A stretch of DNA of 64,000 nt, from NCBI RefSeq assembly GCF_005222785.1, contig NZ_STGH01000002.1:310001-374000 (forward strand). Reading direction: 5' to 3'. The stretch is from Rhodobacter sp. SY28-1. Its GTDB lineage: Bacteria; Pseudomonadota; Alphaproteobacteria; Rhodobacterales; Rhodobacteraceae. Positions 17,005 to 26,527 of this stretch are shown in pieces; the first letter of the stretch is position 1; every line of letters begins with the position of its first letter. The notes beneath the pieces are model-generated. The model had not been told where the DNA came from. It did no database searches and saw only the letters and a list, made by a program, of their open reading frames with translations. Both the position numbers and the translations under genes were made by a program.

Positions 17005-17710
17005 GTTCCACCCCCAGATAGGCGGCCTTGACCGCCGGGTCATTCAGGACCTCCCGCGTGGGTCCAAAGGCGATGCGGCGACCGAAGTCCAGGACCAGAG
17101 TTTCGCTGCAAATCCGCTGGATCAGGTCGACATCATGGTCGATAACCAGAACCTTTGCGTCAGACAGCCGTGCCATACGAACAACAAGCGCCCCCAGATG
17201 ATCGGTCTCTTCCGGTGAAAGACCTCCTGCCGGTTCGTCCAGCATGATCAGGCGGGGACGACCGGCAAAGCAGCGCGCCAGGTCGGTCAGGCGGCGTTCG
17301 TATGTATTCAGGCTGGCCCCCAGCCTGTGGCGAAGCTTGCCGACGCCTGCAAAGTCTATCGCCTGCTCAGCCTCGGTCCGGCGGTCGGATCGGCTTCCGG
17401 GCAGATTGTCGGTGATGGCCAGCACGTTTTCCCAGACCGAAAGGTCGTCGGCGATCTGTTCGCGCTGAAAGCTACGCCGCAGACCCCAGCGGGTGCGCTG
17501 GTGCGGTGGCATGCGAAGGATGTCGTCGCCATCGACCAGCACCTTGCCCGATGTGGGTGTGATGAACCCTGAGATCAGGTTCATCGTCGTGGTCTTGCCC
17601 GCCCCGTTCGGTCCGATGATGCCCGAGACAGCCGCCGTGAACTCGGCCGAGACTGCATCCAGGGCAACAAGCCCTCCGAACCGGATCGTGATCTTGTCAA
17701 GCACGATCAC
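16997..17710 (-). CDS. livG: LIV-type ABC transporter ATPase (LivG-like), unusual signature
   Basis: A 237-residue ATPase. Walker A is GPNGAGKTTTMNLI, Walker B LIMLDEPAGGLSPEE, the H-loop VLVIDHD. The signature region reads LNTYERRLTDLARCF where the family usually has LPYGQQRRLEIARAL, so the LSGGQ-type glycine is absent. LivG proteins have variable signatures, so it may still work with LivF. Start chosen as GTG 17710 (VIVLDKITIRFGG); a longer frame to 17761 would overlap livM deeply. Confidence 0.87.
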   Translation of the reverse strand: MIVLDKITIRFGGLVALDAVSAEFTAAVSGIIGPNGAGKTTTMNLISGFITPTSGKVLVDGDDILRMPPHQRTRWGLRRSFQREQIADDLSVWENVLAITDNLPGSRSDRRTEAEQAIDFAGVGKLRHRLGASLNTYERRLTDLARCFAGRPRLIMLDEPAGGLSPEETDHLGALVVRMARLSDAKVLVIDHDVDLIQRICSETLVLDFGRRIAFGPTREVLNDPAVKAAYLGVEHA

Positions 17711-18671
17711 GGGTTTGCTCCTTCCTGACCTTGCCAAGGAGGTCGTTGATCTGTCCCGCAATCCCGTCCGGCGCGGTCATCACGGCATGCAGTAGGGCCG
17801 CACCAAAGAAGACCAGCGCCAGGTCTGCATCGACTCCCCAGGTGTTCAGCAAGCCCGGGGCGACGCGGTACAGAAATGCGGTGAGGATCGCGCCGTACCA
17901 AAACCGGGCGCCCCCAACGATCACCAGCGCGAACAGCAGAACGCTTTCGCTGGCGCGGAAGGTCGCGGCGTCCAGTAGACCAAGACTGGCGGCAAGAAGC
18001 CCGCCCCCCGCTCCGGCCAGAAGGCCCGACAGGCCAAAGGCCCAGGTCTTGTAGAACGTGACGTTCACGCCCGAGGCCAGCGCCGCCGCCTCGCTGCGCC
18101 GGATCAAAGCCCAGGCCCGGCCTGGCGCGCTGCGGCGGTGTGCCTCGATCAGCAGGAAGCCCAGCACCAGAACCGCCAGGCAATAGCGCAGGTAGTTGGC
18201 ATCATCGGGCGCGATGGTCGGTCGCCGCATCGGGGCCGAGAATGAAGTTCCCACCCCCCAGAACCCCGCGCCACCGTTGGGAAACTGAAAGGCGGTGAAC
18301 ACGACCTCCAGCCCGCCCGCAACCATCAGCGTGACCAGCGCAAGGTATAGCCCACGCATCCGAAGGGCAGGCAGCGCCAGCAGCATTCCCAGGACCGCGG
18401 TTGCGACCGCCCCACCGAGCAGATTGACTTCGAACGGCAGGTCGGTGGCGTGGTTCAGCCGCAGCGTGACCCAGCCGCCCAGACCCATCAGGGCGACCTG
18501 CGCTAGGCTGACCATACCAAGCCGCGAATACATGAACCCCGCCCCCATCGCGGCGAAGGCGAAGCAGGTGGTCGAGATAAAGATGCCGATCCACTGACCG
18601 CCCAGGATCGTCGGCAGTAGCCCGATCACGGCGATCACGGCAAAGGCTGCAAGCAAACCGGTGACTTTCAT
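17697..18671 (-). CDS. livM: LIV-type ABC transporter permease (LivM-like)
   Basis: A 324-residue inner-membrane permease with about nine hydrophobic spans. The family segment GLVSLAQ-type motif reads GMVSLAQVALMGLGGWV. The cytoplasmic EAA-like loop lies around RRSEAAALASGVNV. Its ATG overlaps the livH stop by one base, so the two are translationally coupled. Confidence 0.9.
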   Translation of the reverse strand: MKVTGLLAAFAVIAVIGLLPTILGGQWIGIFISTTCFAFAAMGAGFMYSRLGMVSLAQVALMGLGGWVTLRLNHATDLPFEVNLLGGAVATAVLGMLLALPALRMRGLYLALVTLMVAGGLEVVFTAFQFPNGGAGFWGVGTSFSAPMRRPTIAPDDANYLRYCLAVLVLGFLLIEAHRRSAPGRAWALIRRSEAAALASGVNVTFYKTWAFGLSGLLAGAGGGLLAASLGLLDAATFRASESVLLFALVIVGGARFWYGAILTAFLYRVAPGLLNTWGVDADLALVFFGAALLHAVMTAPDGIAGQINDLLGKVRKEQTRDRA

Positions 18672-19624
18672 CAGTCTTCTCCCGCGAAAGTCAGGCGGCG
18701 GCCACGGTTGGTGACCAGAAGCACGACCGACGCGATGACGAACGGGGCCACCGGTCGGATGGACTTGAGCGGGTCGCTGAGCGTCAGCAGGCTTTCGATC
18801 ACGCCCATGGCGATGCCGCCAATCAGGACATCGGGCAGCGACTGCAGCCGCCCGGCGATGGCCGCCGCGATGCAGGGGATGATCAGGAAGGTGATGACGA
18901 CCGGCTCAAGCCGGACCAGATTGGCGAACATCAGCCCGGTGAAGGCGGACAACAGACCGGCCATTGCCCACGCCATGGTTTCGACCCGGACCACCGGAAT
19001 CCCGATCAGCGAGGCGATCCGGCGGTCATTGGCCAATGCGCGCATATGCAACCCGATCCGGGTCCGCACCAGAACAACGGAAATCACGATGACCGCGAGG
19101 ATCGAGACCGCGACAACCATCAACCGCGTCGCCGTGACGCGCAGGCCAAGGATCGTGACAAAGGCCTTGTCGGTCGGCAGTTCAAACCGCCGGGGATCAT
19201 CGGGCCAAAGGAAGCTGACGGTCCCCAGGATGACCAGCGCGAACCCAAGGCTTGCCACTGCCTTCACCACCGGCTCGCGCCAGGCCATGTAGGGCGTGAT
19301 CACGCGGCAATAGGCGACCGCCAGCAGGACTCCAAGCGCAAGGCCAAGGATCCATGAGACCAGAGCGAAGATACCCCATTGCACCAGTTGCCAGGCCACC
19401 ATCGCGCTGGCCATGCCGACAGCACCCGACGCAAGGTTGAGAACGCCCGTCGCGCGGTAAAGCACCACCAGCCCAATCCCGCCCAGGGCGTATAGCGACC
19501 CCACGGCCATGCCCGATACGACGAACATTCCGATCACGGGCGCAGGCTTTCCCCAAGCCACAAGCAGGGCCAGGGCCAGGCACAAGGCTCCCCAGATCCC
19601 GATTGATATCAGGACGGCACGCAT
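18671..19624 (-). CDS. livH: LIV-type ABC transporter permease (LivH-like)
   Basis: A 317-residue permease with about eight spans. Family hallmarks are SLYALGGIGLVVLYRATGVL (leading to NLASGAVGM) and the coupling-loop segment RALANDRRIASLIGI. ATG 19624 is preceded by a good GGAGG 8 bases upstream, which decides the start over a much longer open frame running into the binding-protein gene. Confidence 0.92.
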   Translation of the reverse strand: MRAVLISIGIWGALCLALALLVAWGKPAPVIGMFVVSGMAVGSLYALGGIGLVVLYRATGVLNLASGAVGMASAMVAWQLVQWGIFALVSWILGLALGVLLAVAYCRVITPYMAWREPVVKAVASLGFALVILGTVSFLWPDDPRRFELPTDKAFVTILGLRVTATRLMVVAVSILAVIVISVVLVRTRIGLHMRALANDRRIASLIGIPVVRVETMAWAMAGLLSAFTGLMFANLVRLEPVVITFLIIPCIAAAIAGRLQSLPDVLIGGIAMGVIESLLTLSDPLKSIRPVAPFVIASVVLLVTNRGRRLTFAGED

Positions 19625-19645
19625 GGCAGTTCCTCCGGAAAGACA

Positions 19646-19670
19646 GGGGCGCGACATTGCTGCGCGCCCC
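19646..19670 (-). terminator. Stable hairpin between binding-protein and permease genes
   Basis: An 8-bp perfect stem GGGGCGCG/CGCGCCCC with a 9-base loop in the 59-bp gap between the binding protein (19684) and livH (19624). There is no T-tract. Such hairpins protect the 3' end of binding-protein mRNA or cause partial termination, giving more binding protein than permease. Confidence 0.6.
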
Positions 19671-19683
19671 CTTGTCAGGTGTC

Positions 19684-20931
19684 TCAGCGCAGTCCCAGCG
19701 CTTTTTCGTTCTCGAAAATCGGCGCGAAATACGGGCTGTCGTATTCGTAGCAATCGCGCACCGTCTCGAAGCCGCCGTTCTTCACCACGACCATGGTCCC
19801 GGCGTGGTTCGGCATGTGCCGATCCGCCTCGCCGACATAGTAGGGTCCGCACATCAGATCCGAGGTATAGCCGCTGATCGCCTTGATTGCGGTGGTCACC
19901 GCAGCGCGGTCGTCCAGCTGGGCCGGGTCCATCTTCAGCAGCGTGTCGACGAAGAACTTGGCCGACAGGAAGCCCGACTGGCTGAAGGTGTCGCGGGGCG
20001 CATCCGGCGCATGGGCGTCCAGCACCGCAAGCCAGTTCGTCGCGTCCGGCCCACCCTTGTCCCACGGGGTCAGTTCGGCGTTGATGTACATCTTGCCATC
20101 CCAGGCACTGCCGACAGCCGACGGGACCGACTGGTCGTAAAGCGGGGTCGAAGACGCCCATTTGTAGCTGTCGACCATGCCCTGCTCTTCGGCGGCCTTC
20201 ATGAAGGCGATGGCCAGTCCGGCAGGCAGGTTGACCAGGATCGTGTCGGATCCCGATGCCACAGCTTCCAGTAGGCTGGAGTTCACGTCGGGGCTGGCCG
20301 GGTTCAGAAGGACGGAAGCTCCAGTCAGACCCTTGGAGGTCATGTATTCCTCCATCGCGCCGCAGGACCAGTTGCCTACGTTGGGAATGGCCAGACCGAT
20401 GCAGACGATGGACTGCGCGGCCAGCTCTTCGACCATGTATTGCGCTGCCCCGACCGTCGACGACAGCGGCCCCTGGTTGGTAGAGACGATGTTGGAGCTT
20501 TCAAAGCATTCCGACACAGCGCAGGCCGAAGCCATCGCCATGATGTTCTGTTCCTTGTAGGTCGGCGCATTGACCGCCATCTCGACAAAGGACCCGTTGC
20601 CGACGATGGCGACGACGTTCTCGTCCTTCAGAAGCTTGGCTGCCGCCTGGGCCGCCAGTTCCGGGTTCCACTGATCATTCTCGACCAGGTACTGGATTGG
20701 CCGACCGTTGATCCCGCCGTTGGCGTTCACGCAGTCGAAATAGGCATTCGCGGCCGTGGTCGACGACGAGAAGTCGCCAGGTGCTGCGTTGCCGTGGATA
20801 CCGCCGACCTTGATAGGCGCGCCGGTCGCGGCTTCGCCGGTGTTTGCCCCACAGATCGTGTCGGCAAAAGCGCCACTGGCCATCATGGATGCAAGCAATG
20901 TGCCCGCTGAAAGCAGGGTGGTTCTCTTCAT
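19684..20931 (-). CDS. Periplasmic substrate-binding protein, LIV family (Peripla_BP_6)
   Basis: A 415-residue precursor with a signal peptide (MKRTTLLSAGTLLASMMASGAFA). The mature part has the two-lobe type I binding fold, beginning with APIKVGGIHG and with FDCVNANGGINGRPIQYL (the family's NANGG-x-x-GRPI motif). Four or more cysteines suggest disulphides. GGAGGA lies 8 bases before the ATG. The ligand is not deducible from sequence; the operon partners point to an alcohol or amino alcohol. Confidence 0.92.
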   Translation of the reverse strand: MKRTTLLSAGTLLASMMASGAFADTICGANTGEAATGAPIKVGGIHGNAAPGDFSSSTTAANAYFDCVNANGGINGRPIQYLVENDQWNPELAAQAAAKLLKDENVVAIVGNGSFVEMAVNAPTYKEQNIMAMASACAVSECFESSNIVSTNQGPLSSTVGAAQYMVEELAAQSIVCIGLAIPNVGNWSCGAMEEYMTSKGLTGASVLLNPASPDVNSSLLEAVASGSDTILVNLPAGLAIAFMKAAEEQGMVDSYKWASSTPLYDQSVPSAVGSAWDGKMYINAELTPWDKGGPDATNWLAVLDAHAPDAPRDTFSQSGFLSAKFFVDTLLKMDPAQLDDRAAVTTAIKAISGYTSDLMCGPYYVGEADRHMPNHAGTMVVVKNGGFETVRDCYEYDSPYFAPIFENEKALGLR

Positions 20932-20966
20932 GTTTTCTCCTCCCAGAGAGATGGAATTCCTGGCGG

Positions 20967-22568
20967 TCAGGCCGCCGCGACAAGCTTCTTGCCGGTTATG
21001 AATCGTGCCGCCTTTTCGGCGATCATCATTGTTGGAGCATTGGTGTTGCCCGATATCAGGGTCGGCATGATCGAGGCATCGGCGACGCGAAGCCCGGTCA
21101 CGCCGCGCACCCGAAGCTGGTCGTCGACCACGGCCATGGGGTCGGTGTCGGGGCCCATCTTGGCCGTGCCGACCGGATGGAACACCGTCTTTGCGGTCTG
21201 GCGCACATAGCTGCGCAGGGCGGCCGGGTCGTTCTCGATTCCCGGTTCGGGCAAGTGGCGGCGCTTGATCAGCTTTGCCAGCGAGGGTTGCTCCAGGATC
21301 TTGATTCCCAGCAGCACACCACGCACCAGAACCTCCAGATCATCGGGGTCGCTAAAGCTGCCCGCATCGAAAAGCGCCCGGTCCTTGGGGTTCGACGACC
21401 GCAGCCGCACGGTCCCGCGCGACTTCGGCCGCAGGAAGCAGGGGCCGATGGCGATCCCGTGCCTTTCGACCGGTGCCCGGTCGGCCCAGCCGACCATGAA
21501 GGGCAGGACATGGAACTGCACATCCGGCTGACCCATCCCCGACACATCGGCAAAGCCGCCGCTTTCGACCACGTTGGAAGTCATCAGGCCGGTCTTCGTC
21601 GTCATGTATTGCAGGAAGTGTCTGACCGCACGCAGACCCTTGTCTTCGCCATAGAAACTGATCGGTTCATGCGTCTCGCCCTGGACCGTGCTTTCCAGAT
21701 GGTCCTGATAGTTCTCGCCCACACCGGGCAGGTCGGCGACAACCGCAATCCCCTGCGACTGCAGATGCGCCCCCGGCCCGATGCCAGACAGCTGCAGAAG
21801 CCGTGGCGTCTCGATTGCCCCGGCGCACAGGATGACCTCGCGGTTCGCCTTGATCTGGCTGCCGTCCTCCAACTGAACGCCGCAGGCGCGGTTGCCGTCG
21901 AACAGCACCTTGGCCACGCGGGTCTGCGTCCGGATCTCCAGGTTCTTCCTGCCCTCGGCCTTGCGCAGAAAGGCCTGGGCCGAGGACCAGCGCCGCCCTT
22001 CATGGGTGGTGGACTGGTAGAAGCCGACGCCCTCCTGTTCGGCCCCATTGAAGTCGGGGTTGTAGGGCAGCCCCGCCTCTTGCGCGGCGCGGATGAAGGC
22101 ACGGCTGAGCGGATGCTTGAAACGAGGCTCAGAAACATGCAGCTCGCCCTCGGTGCCGTGGAAGGCATCCGAATGCACCATGTTGTCTTCCAGATCGCGA
22201 AAGACCGGCAGCACGTCCTCATAGCTCCAGCCCCGGTTCCCAAGCTGGGCCCAGTGGTTGTAGTCATTGGCATGCCCGCGGACGTAAAGCATGGCATTGA
22301 CCGAGGACCCGCCGCCGATCACATGGCCCTGCAACACGATGCTGTCGCGATTGTTCACGCCTTCGCTTTTCTCGCCGACATAGGCGACGATGTCGCGGCC
22401 CTTGGCGATGACCTTGAAGAAGGTCGAAGGGATGTGAATCCAGGGATGCGTGTCGCGCCGCCCGCTTTCGATCAGCAGAACCCGAGAACCCGGGTCTTCC
22501 GACAACCGCGAGGCCAGGACACAGCCGGACGACCCTCCGCCGACGACGATATAGTCGAAACTGGACAT
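20967..22568 (-). CDS. GMC-family FAD oxidoreductase (choline dehydrogenase-like)
   Basis: A 533-residue flavoenzyme oxidising an alcohol to an aldehyde. It has N-terminal FAD motif VVGGGSSGCVLASRLSEDP, GMC signature 1 around HVIGGGSSVNAMLYVRG, signature 2 GAIETPRLLQLSGIG, and the catalytic-region HPVGTAKMG near the C-terminus. The resemblance to choline and alkanol dehydrogenases (BetA, AlkJ) does not fix the substrate. It sits 10 bases downstream of the aldehyde dehydrogenase and 35 bases upstream of the binding protein, in one operon. Confidence 0.93.
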   Translation of the reverse strand: MSSFDYIVVGGGSSGCVLASRLSEDPGSRVLLIESGRRDTHPWIHIPSTFFKVIAKGRDIVAYVGEKSEGVNNRDSIVLQGHVIGGGSSVNAMLYVRGHANDYNHWAQLGNRGWSYEDVLPVFRDLEDNMVHSDAFHGTEGELHVSEPRFKHPLSRAFIRAAQEAGLPYNPDFNGAEQEGVGFYQSTTHEGRRWSSAQAFLRKAEGRKNLEIRTQTRVAKVLFDGNRACGVQLEDGSQIKANREVILCAGAIETPRLLQLSGIGPGAHLQSQGIAVVADLPGVGENYQDHLESTVQGETHEPISFYGEDKGLRAVRHFLQYMTTKTGLMTSNVVESGGFADVSGMGQPDVQFHVLPFMVGWADRAPVERHGIAIGPCFLRPKSRGTVRLRSSNPKDRALFDAGSFSDPDDLEVLVRGVLLGIKILEQPSLAKLIKRRHLPEPGIENDPAALRSYVRQTAKTVFHPVGTAKMGPDTDPMAVVDDQLRVRGVTGLRVADASIMPTLISGNTNAPTMMIAEKAARFITGKKLVAAA

Positions 22569-22578
22569 GGCCGCCTCC

Positions 22579-23985
22579 TCAGCAGAACAGGGTCTGAAGG
22601 TCGGTCATCTCGAACAGACCTTCCTCGCCGAATTCGCGGCCAAAGCCCGACCGCTTTACCCCACCGAAGGGGGCATTGGGCTGGATCGCGCCGTGCTTGT
22701 TGATCCAGACCGACCCGCACTCCATCTGCAGGGCGATGGACTTGGCTTTGCCGATGTCCTTGGACCAGACCGAGCCGCCCAGGCCATTGTCGCTGGCATT
22801 GGCGGCGGCGATTGCTTCGTCGGTGTCGGTGAACCGGATGATCGGCAGCGCCGGGCCGAACTGTTCCTCAACGATCAGGGGCGCGTCGTCCGGCAGGTCC
22901 GCGACCAGCGTGACCGGGAAGAACAGCCCTTCGTCCGGCGCCCCGCCCAGAAGCACGCGGCCCGAGCACGCGGCATCGGCGACCAAGCGGCTGACCTTGT
23001 CATGCTGCATCCGGTTGTTGATCGGACCCAGCGCCACGCCGTCGGTCAAGCCGTTGCCCATCGGCACGTTGCGGGCATAGGCAACCAGCGCGTCGCAGAC
23101 CGCGTCGTGGATACTGTCATGGACGTAAAGCCGTTTCATCGCGGCGCAGGTCTGGCCGTTGTTGATGAAGGCGCCCCAGAACAGCCCTTCGGCAATCGCC
23201 GCCGGGTCGCAGTCGGGCAAGACGATGCCTGCGTCGTTGCCACCCAGTTCCAGCGTCAGCCGCTTCATCGTGCGGGCCGCCGACTGCATGATCTTCTCGC
23301 CTGTGGCACAGGACCCGGTGAAGACGATCTTGGCTATGCCCGGATGCGCGCTCATCGCCGCGCCGATGTTGGTGGACCGGTCGTCGCTGGTGACGACGTT
23401 CAGTACGCCCTTCGGCAGGATAGTGTTCAGGATTTCCACGGTCCGCAGCGTCGAAAGCGGCGTGAAGGGCGAGGGCTTGATGACCACGGTATTGCCCGCC
23501 CGCAAGGCCGGCAGGATGTGCCAGATGGCAATCATCACTGGCCAGTTCCACGGGGTGATCGACCCGACAACGCCAATGGGCTTGCGGTGCAGTTCCACCC
23601 GACCCGTGTTGTCGTCCTGGACCACCTTGACCGGCAGCCCCAGCGTTCCGGTGAACCCGGCCCAGGCCTGCGCGCCCCCAAGCTCAAAGCGCGATCCCAG
23701 ACCACCCAGCGGCTTGCCCTGCTCCAGCGTCAGCAGCCGGGCGATGTCCTCGGCGTGTTCCCCAAGCTTGCCCGCAATCGCGCCGCAGATGGCGGCGCGC
23801 GCTTCGTCAGGCTGGGCGGCCCAGGCGTGAAACGCCCCGCGCGCTGCGGCGACGGCATCGTCCAGATCCGCCAGGCTGGCATTCGGCGCGCGACCGACCA
23901 GTTCGCCCGTCGCCGGATTGTGCACGGCAAAACTTTCCTGACCGGCGACCGAATGGCCGCCGATGATCATGCTGTAGTCCAGCAT
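22579..23985 (-). CDS. NAD(P)-dependent aldehyde dehydrogenase
   Basis: A 468-residue enzyme. The catalytic Cys is in NNGQTCAAMKRL, the general-base Glu in LELGGNDAGIVL, and the cofactor loop is FTGSCATGEKI. The conserved NNRAE-like tail region reads PFGGVKRSGFGREFGEEGL. It would oxidise the aldehyde formed by the downstream GMC enzyme to the acid. ATG 23985 has AGGGAGGAG directly upstream, which decides the start. First gene of the seven-gene operon, divergent from the AraC regulator. Confidence 0.94.
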   Translation of the reverse strand: MLDYSMIIGGHSVAGQESFAVHNPATGELVGRAPNASLADLDDAVAAARGAFHAWAAQPDEARAAICGAIAGKLGEHAEDIARLLTLEQGKPLGGLGSRFELGGAQAWAGFTGTLGLPVKVVQDDNTGRVELHRKPIGVVGSITPWNWPVMIAIWHILPALRAGNTVVIKPSPFTPLSTLRTVEILNTILPKGVLNVVTSDDRSTNIGAAMSAHPGIAKIVFTGSCATGEKIMQSAARTMKRLTLELGGNDAGIVLPDCDPAAIAEGLFWGAFINNGQTCAAMKRLYVHDSIHDAVCDALVAYARNVPMGNGLTDGVALGPINNRMQHDKVSRLVADAACSGRVLLGGAPDEGLFFPVTLVADLPDDAPLIVEEQFGPALPIIRFTDTDEAIAAANASDNGLGGSVWSKDIGKAKSIALQMECGSVWINKHGAIQPNAPFGGVKRSGFGREFGEEGLFEMTDLQTLFC

Positions 23986-24148
23986 TCTCTCCTCCCTGTA
24001 TTCCCTGCCGTCACGTTCCGGCAAAAGGCGGGAGGATTCTTGGACTGTCGCGACGAAAAAAGCGGACTCATGCGACGCAGACCAGCTGTCACAGGAATCC
24101 GGACTGGTTTCACTTGCAACCTGAGTTTCATCGACACAGATTTGTCCG

Positions 24149-25138
24149 ATGCTGATGCGTTTCCGCACGTCCGAGGTCCCTGCCGACCAGTTTCACGCCG
24201 ATCTGCTCTCGATCTGCGGCAGCTTTGACATGCGCACAGCGTCAAGTTCGGCAAAGCTTCGTGGCGGTATCAATCTGGAGCACGCCGCAGGCATCGAGGT
24301 CGCGCATGTCGCCGCGGACCTACAGCAACTGGTCAGGACCAAGAAGGAAATCAGACGCGACAACTCCGAGAACTACTTCCTGATCCTGCAGGAAGAAGGC
24401 CGTGCGCTGATGTCGCAGAACGATGCGGCCTGCCTCCTGGAGCCGGGCGACATGGTACTGATCGACAGTGCTTGCCCGTCCGAGTTCACGTTCTTCGGAT
24501 CCTACAGTCGCCAGATATCCCTGCACCTTCCCCGCGCCGAGATGCATGCCCGATTCGGCTACGACCTGATCCGGGGCGGGATCAGCGTGCCGCGCTTTGA
24601 TCCGACGAGCATGGCGCTTTGTGCAGTGCTTGGCAAAGTCGTGAAGGGGATCGAGAACGCCACCAGCGAAGCCTATATGCGCGAGGCCCTGTTCGGTCTG
24701 ATCGGTGCCATGCTGCACGAACGGTCGGGAACAAGCGGGTTCTCCGGCATCGACAGCGATATCTCCGGCGCGCAGGCCCTGGCGCAGGGCCAAGCCTACA
24801 TTGATGCGCATTACCGCAATCATGACCTGTCGATCCAGGAAATGGCCGACGATCTGGGCATCTCGACACGGCAGCTGCAGCGGGGGTTTGCGGCGATCAA
24901 CTCGACGCCGACCCGGTATCTGCTGACCAAACGGTTGGAGCATGTCCGGCGCGCGCTTGCCGACCGTCAGGCAGGACGCCGCAATGACCTGATTTCGACC
25001 ATTGCATATGAGGCCGGGTTCTCCGATCTCAGCTACTTCCAGCGCTGTTTTCGCAAAGCATTCGGTGCAAGTCCGCGCGCGGCCGTGAGCGGTTTGCTCG
25101 GCGGGCCAGACGACAGTTTCGATAGCGATGGAGCGTGA
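24149..25138 (+). CDS. AraC-family regulator (FeaR-like)
   Basis: A 329-residue protein with an AraC-binding-like N-terminal domain (about 30-200) and a C-terminal double HTH (LSIQEMADDLGISTRQLQRG and ISTIAYEAGFSDLSYFQRCF). The closest type I know is FeaR, the activator of aromatic-amine oxidase and aldehyde dehydrogenase genes, which fits the adjacent aldehyde dehydrogenase. It is transcribed away from the operon across a 163-bp gap and probably activates it in response to the imported compound. ATG 24155 is an alternative start. Confidence 0.88.
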   Translation: MLMRFRTSEVPADQFHADLLSICGSFDMRTASSSAKLRGGINLEHAAGIEVAHVAADLQQLVRTKKEIRRDNSENYFLILQEEGRALMSQNDAACLLEPGDMVLIDSACPSEFTFFGSYSRQISLHLPRAEMHARFGYDLIRGGISVPRFDPTSMALCAVLGKVVKGIENATSEAYMREALFGLIGAMLHERSGTSGFSGIDSDISGAQALAQGQAYIDAHYRNHDLSIQEMADDLGISTRQLQRGFAAINSTPTRYLLTKRLEHVRRALADRQAGRRNDLISTIAYEAGFSDLSYFQRCFRKAFGASPRAAVSGLLGGPDDSFDSDGA

Positions 25139-25539
25139 ACCGTTTTTTTGAATTAATTGAGAGGCAATCCAGACCTATCTACAGTCGTCGATGTCGCATC
25201 AATCTTCACGATCACGGCGGCATCCATAGAGGCCTCAACCGCCCATTTCTGATAGAGCAGGTTCGACCGGCCAACGTTTATGCGTCCGATCACTCCTAGC
25301 TTTGCATCGGCGCCGCAGATGGGCGCCTCGGTTTGAGCTTGTCGCCCCTTTGGATAAGCCTCGGGACCAAACCGGAATTGGAGAAGGTTCGACTGCAGTC
25401 CGCTCCCCACCAGCCATTCACGCCGTGACTCTGCTGCCGAGTGGGTCAGAGGAGGTTTGGAAAGCTGCCGTTCGCAAGGGCACCTTAGAATGGCCGCTTT
25501 AGGCCGACCGGAGCATGGTGCGCCGGTCGGGGAGGTTGA
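25139..25539. other. No recognised gene; decayed sequence
   Basis: About 400 bases. A minus-strand frame (25153-25410, 85 codons) has fairly protein-like stretches (GRINVGRSNLLYQKWAVEAS, then VIVKIDATST) but no ribosome site and no family I know; it may be the tail of a lost gene. The region leads into the dead integrase. Confidence 0.4.
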
Positions 25540-26124
25540 TCAAGGGTCGATCCGCTCCGAGAGTGCCAGGGCATCCTCGATGTCGACCCCGAGGTAGCGG
25601 ACTGTGCTGTCCATCTTCGTGTGGCCGAGCAGCAGATAAACAGCACGGAGGTTGCCGGTCTTTTTGTAGATCTGTGCTACCTTGGCCTAGCGCATAAAAT
25701 GCGTTCCGTGGGCGCTCGGCCCCAGTCTGAGCGAAGCAACCCAGCCACTGACGATTCGTGCGTACTGCCTTGTCGAGCGATGTGTGCTGCCATGGATTCG
25801 GCTGGGCCACAGGAACTCAAGGCCCACCATCTCGGGGTCGCTGATCCACCTCTCAAGAGACAGGCGGGTGGTCTCAGAGATCTCGAAAACGACCGGTTTA
25901 CCCGTCTTGCTCTGGATCATTGAGGCGCGTTCCTTGACCCGCCCAGCGGCGAAGACATCGCGCACCCTGAGGCCGACGAAATCGCAACCGCGAAGCTTGC
26001 TATTGACAGCCATGTTGAACTGCGCCAGGCCGCGTGTGTTTCCCGCCATTTCGAGGCGGACGCGGATGGACTAGACGTGGCGTGGCAGCAGTGGGCGCTC
26101 CTGGCCGATAATGCGGCCCTTGTT
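25540..26124 (-). pseudogene. Tyrosine recombinase/integrase with in-frame TAG codons
   Basis: One reading frame holds a short tyrosine integrase of the type common in Rhodobacteraceae: GRIIGQERPLLPRHV, then IRVRLEMAGNTRGLAQFN, KLRGCDFVGLRVRDVF, ETTRLSLERWI, STRQYARIVSGWV, YKKTGNLRAV, LLLGHTKMDSTVRYLGVDIE. The catalytic elements R...HxxR...H...Y are recognisable. Two TAG codons interrupt it: one between RHV and SIRVRL, where relatives usually carry Trp, and one at 25687-25689 after GTHFMR. It cannot make a full protein. It marks an old mobile region between two catabolic clusters. Confidence 0.75.
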
Positions 26125-26527
26125 TCAAGGGATTCGAGCAGGATGTAGGGCGGGAAGAAGATCGATGGACATGGTATTACCTCTTGTCCACCGGACCCAC
26201 CTTCTTCGGTAATGCCGACCCATACAGGATACCACCTTCTTGCCCAAGGGAGGGAGCGTTGGGCGGAAAGCGGACGTTCGCTGTGAACTGAAGTGACGAC
26301 TGCTCGGCGGCAAAGTTTAGTCGTGCCGTGGCCCAAGTCACATTTCGATGGGAAGACTCTGTCCTGAAGTCGGACCCCGTTCTGAAACGAAGGGCCCCAG
26401 ATGAGCATCCGTCGTTACACGCCGCTGCCACTTGGCTCTTCAGTTAGCAGTGCAAAATGCGTTGAAGAGGGCATCCCAGCGGCTTGCACCACGGCGCGAG
26501 GCATTTCCATCTAGACGGCGCTACCCG
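26125..26527. other. Gene-free stretch upstream of the dead integrase
   Basis: About 400 bases between the integrase frame and the alcohol dehydrogenase stop codon. It contains short repeats such as GGGCGGAAAGCGGAC (also near 13750) but no frame with a ribosome site or recognisable protein. Probably remnant mobile-element DNA. Confidence 0.45.

Noticed and set aside
20844-24228. Two long plus-strand frames over the GMC and aldehyde dehydrogenase genes
   Set aside because: Antisense shadows of well-supported enzymes.
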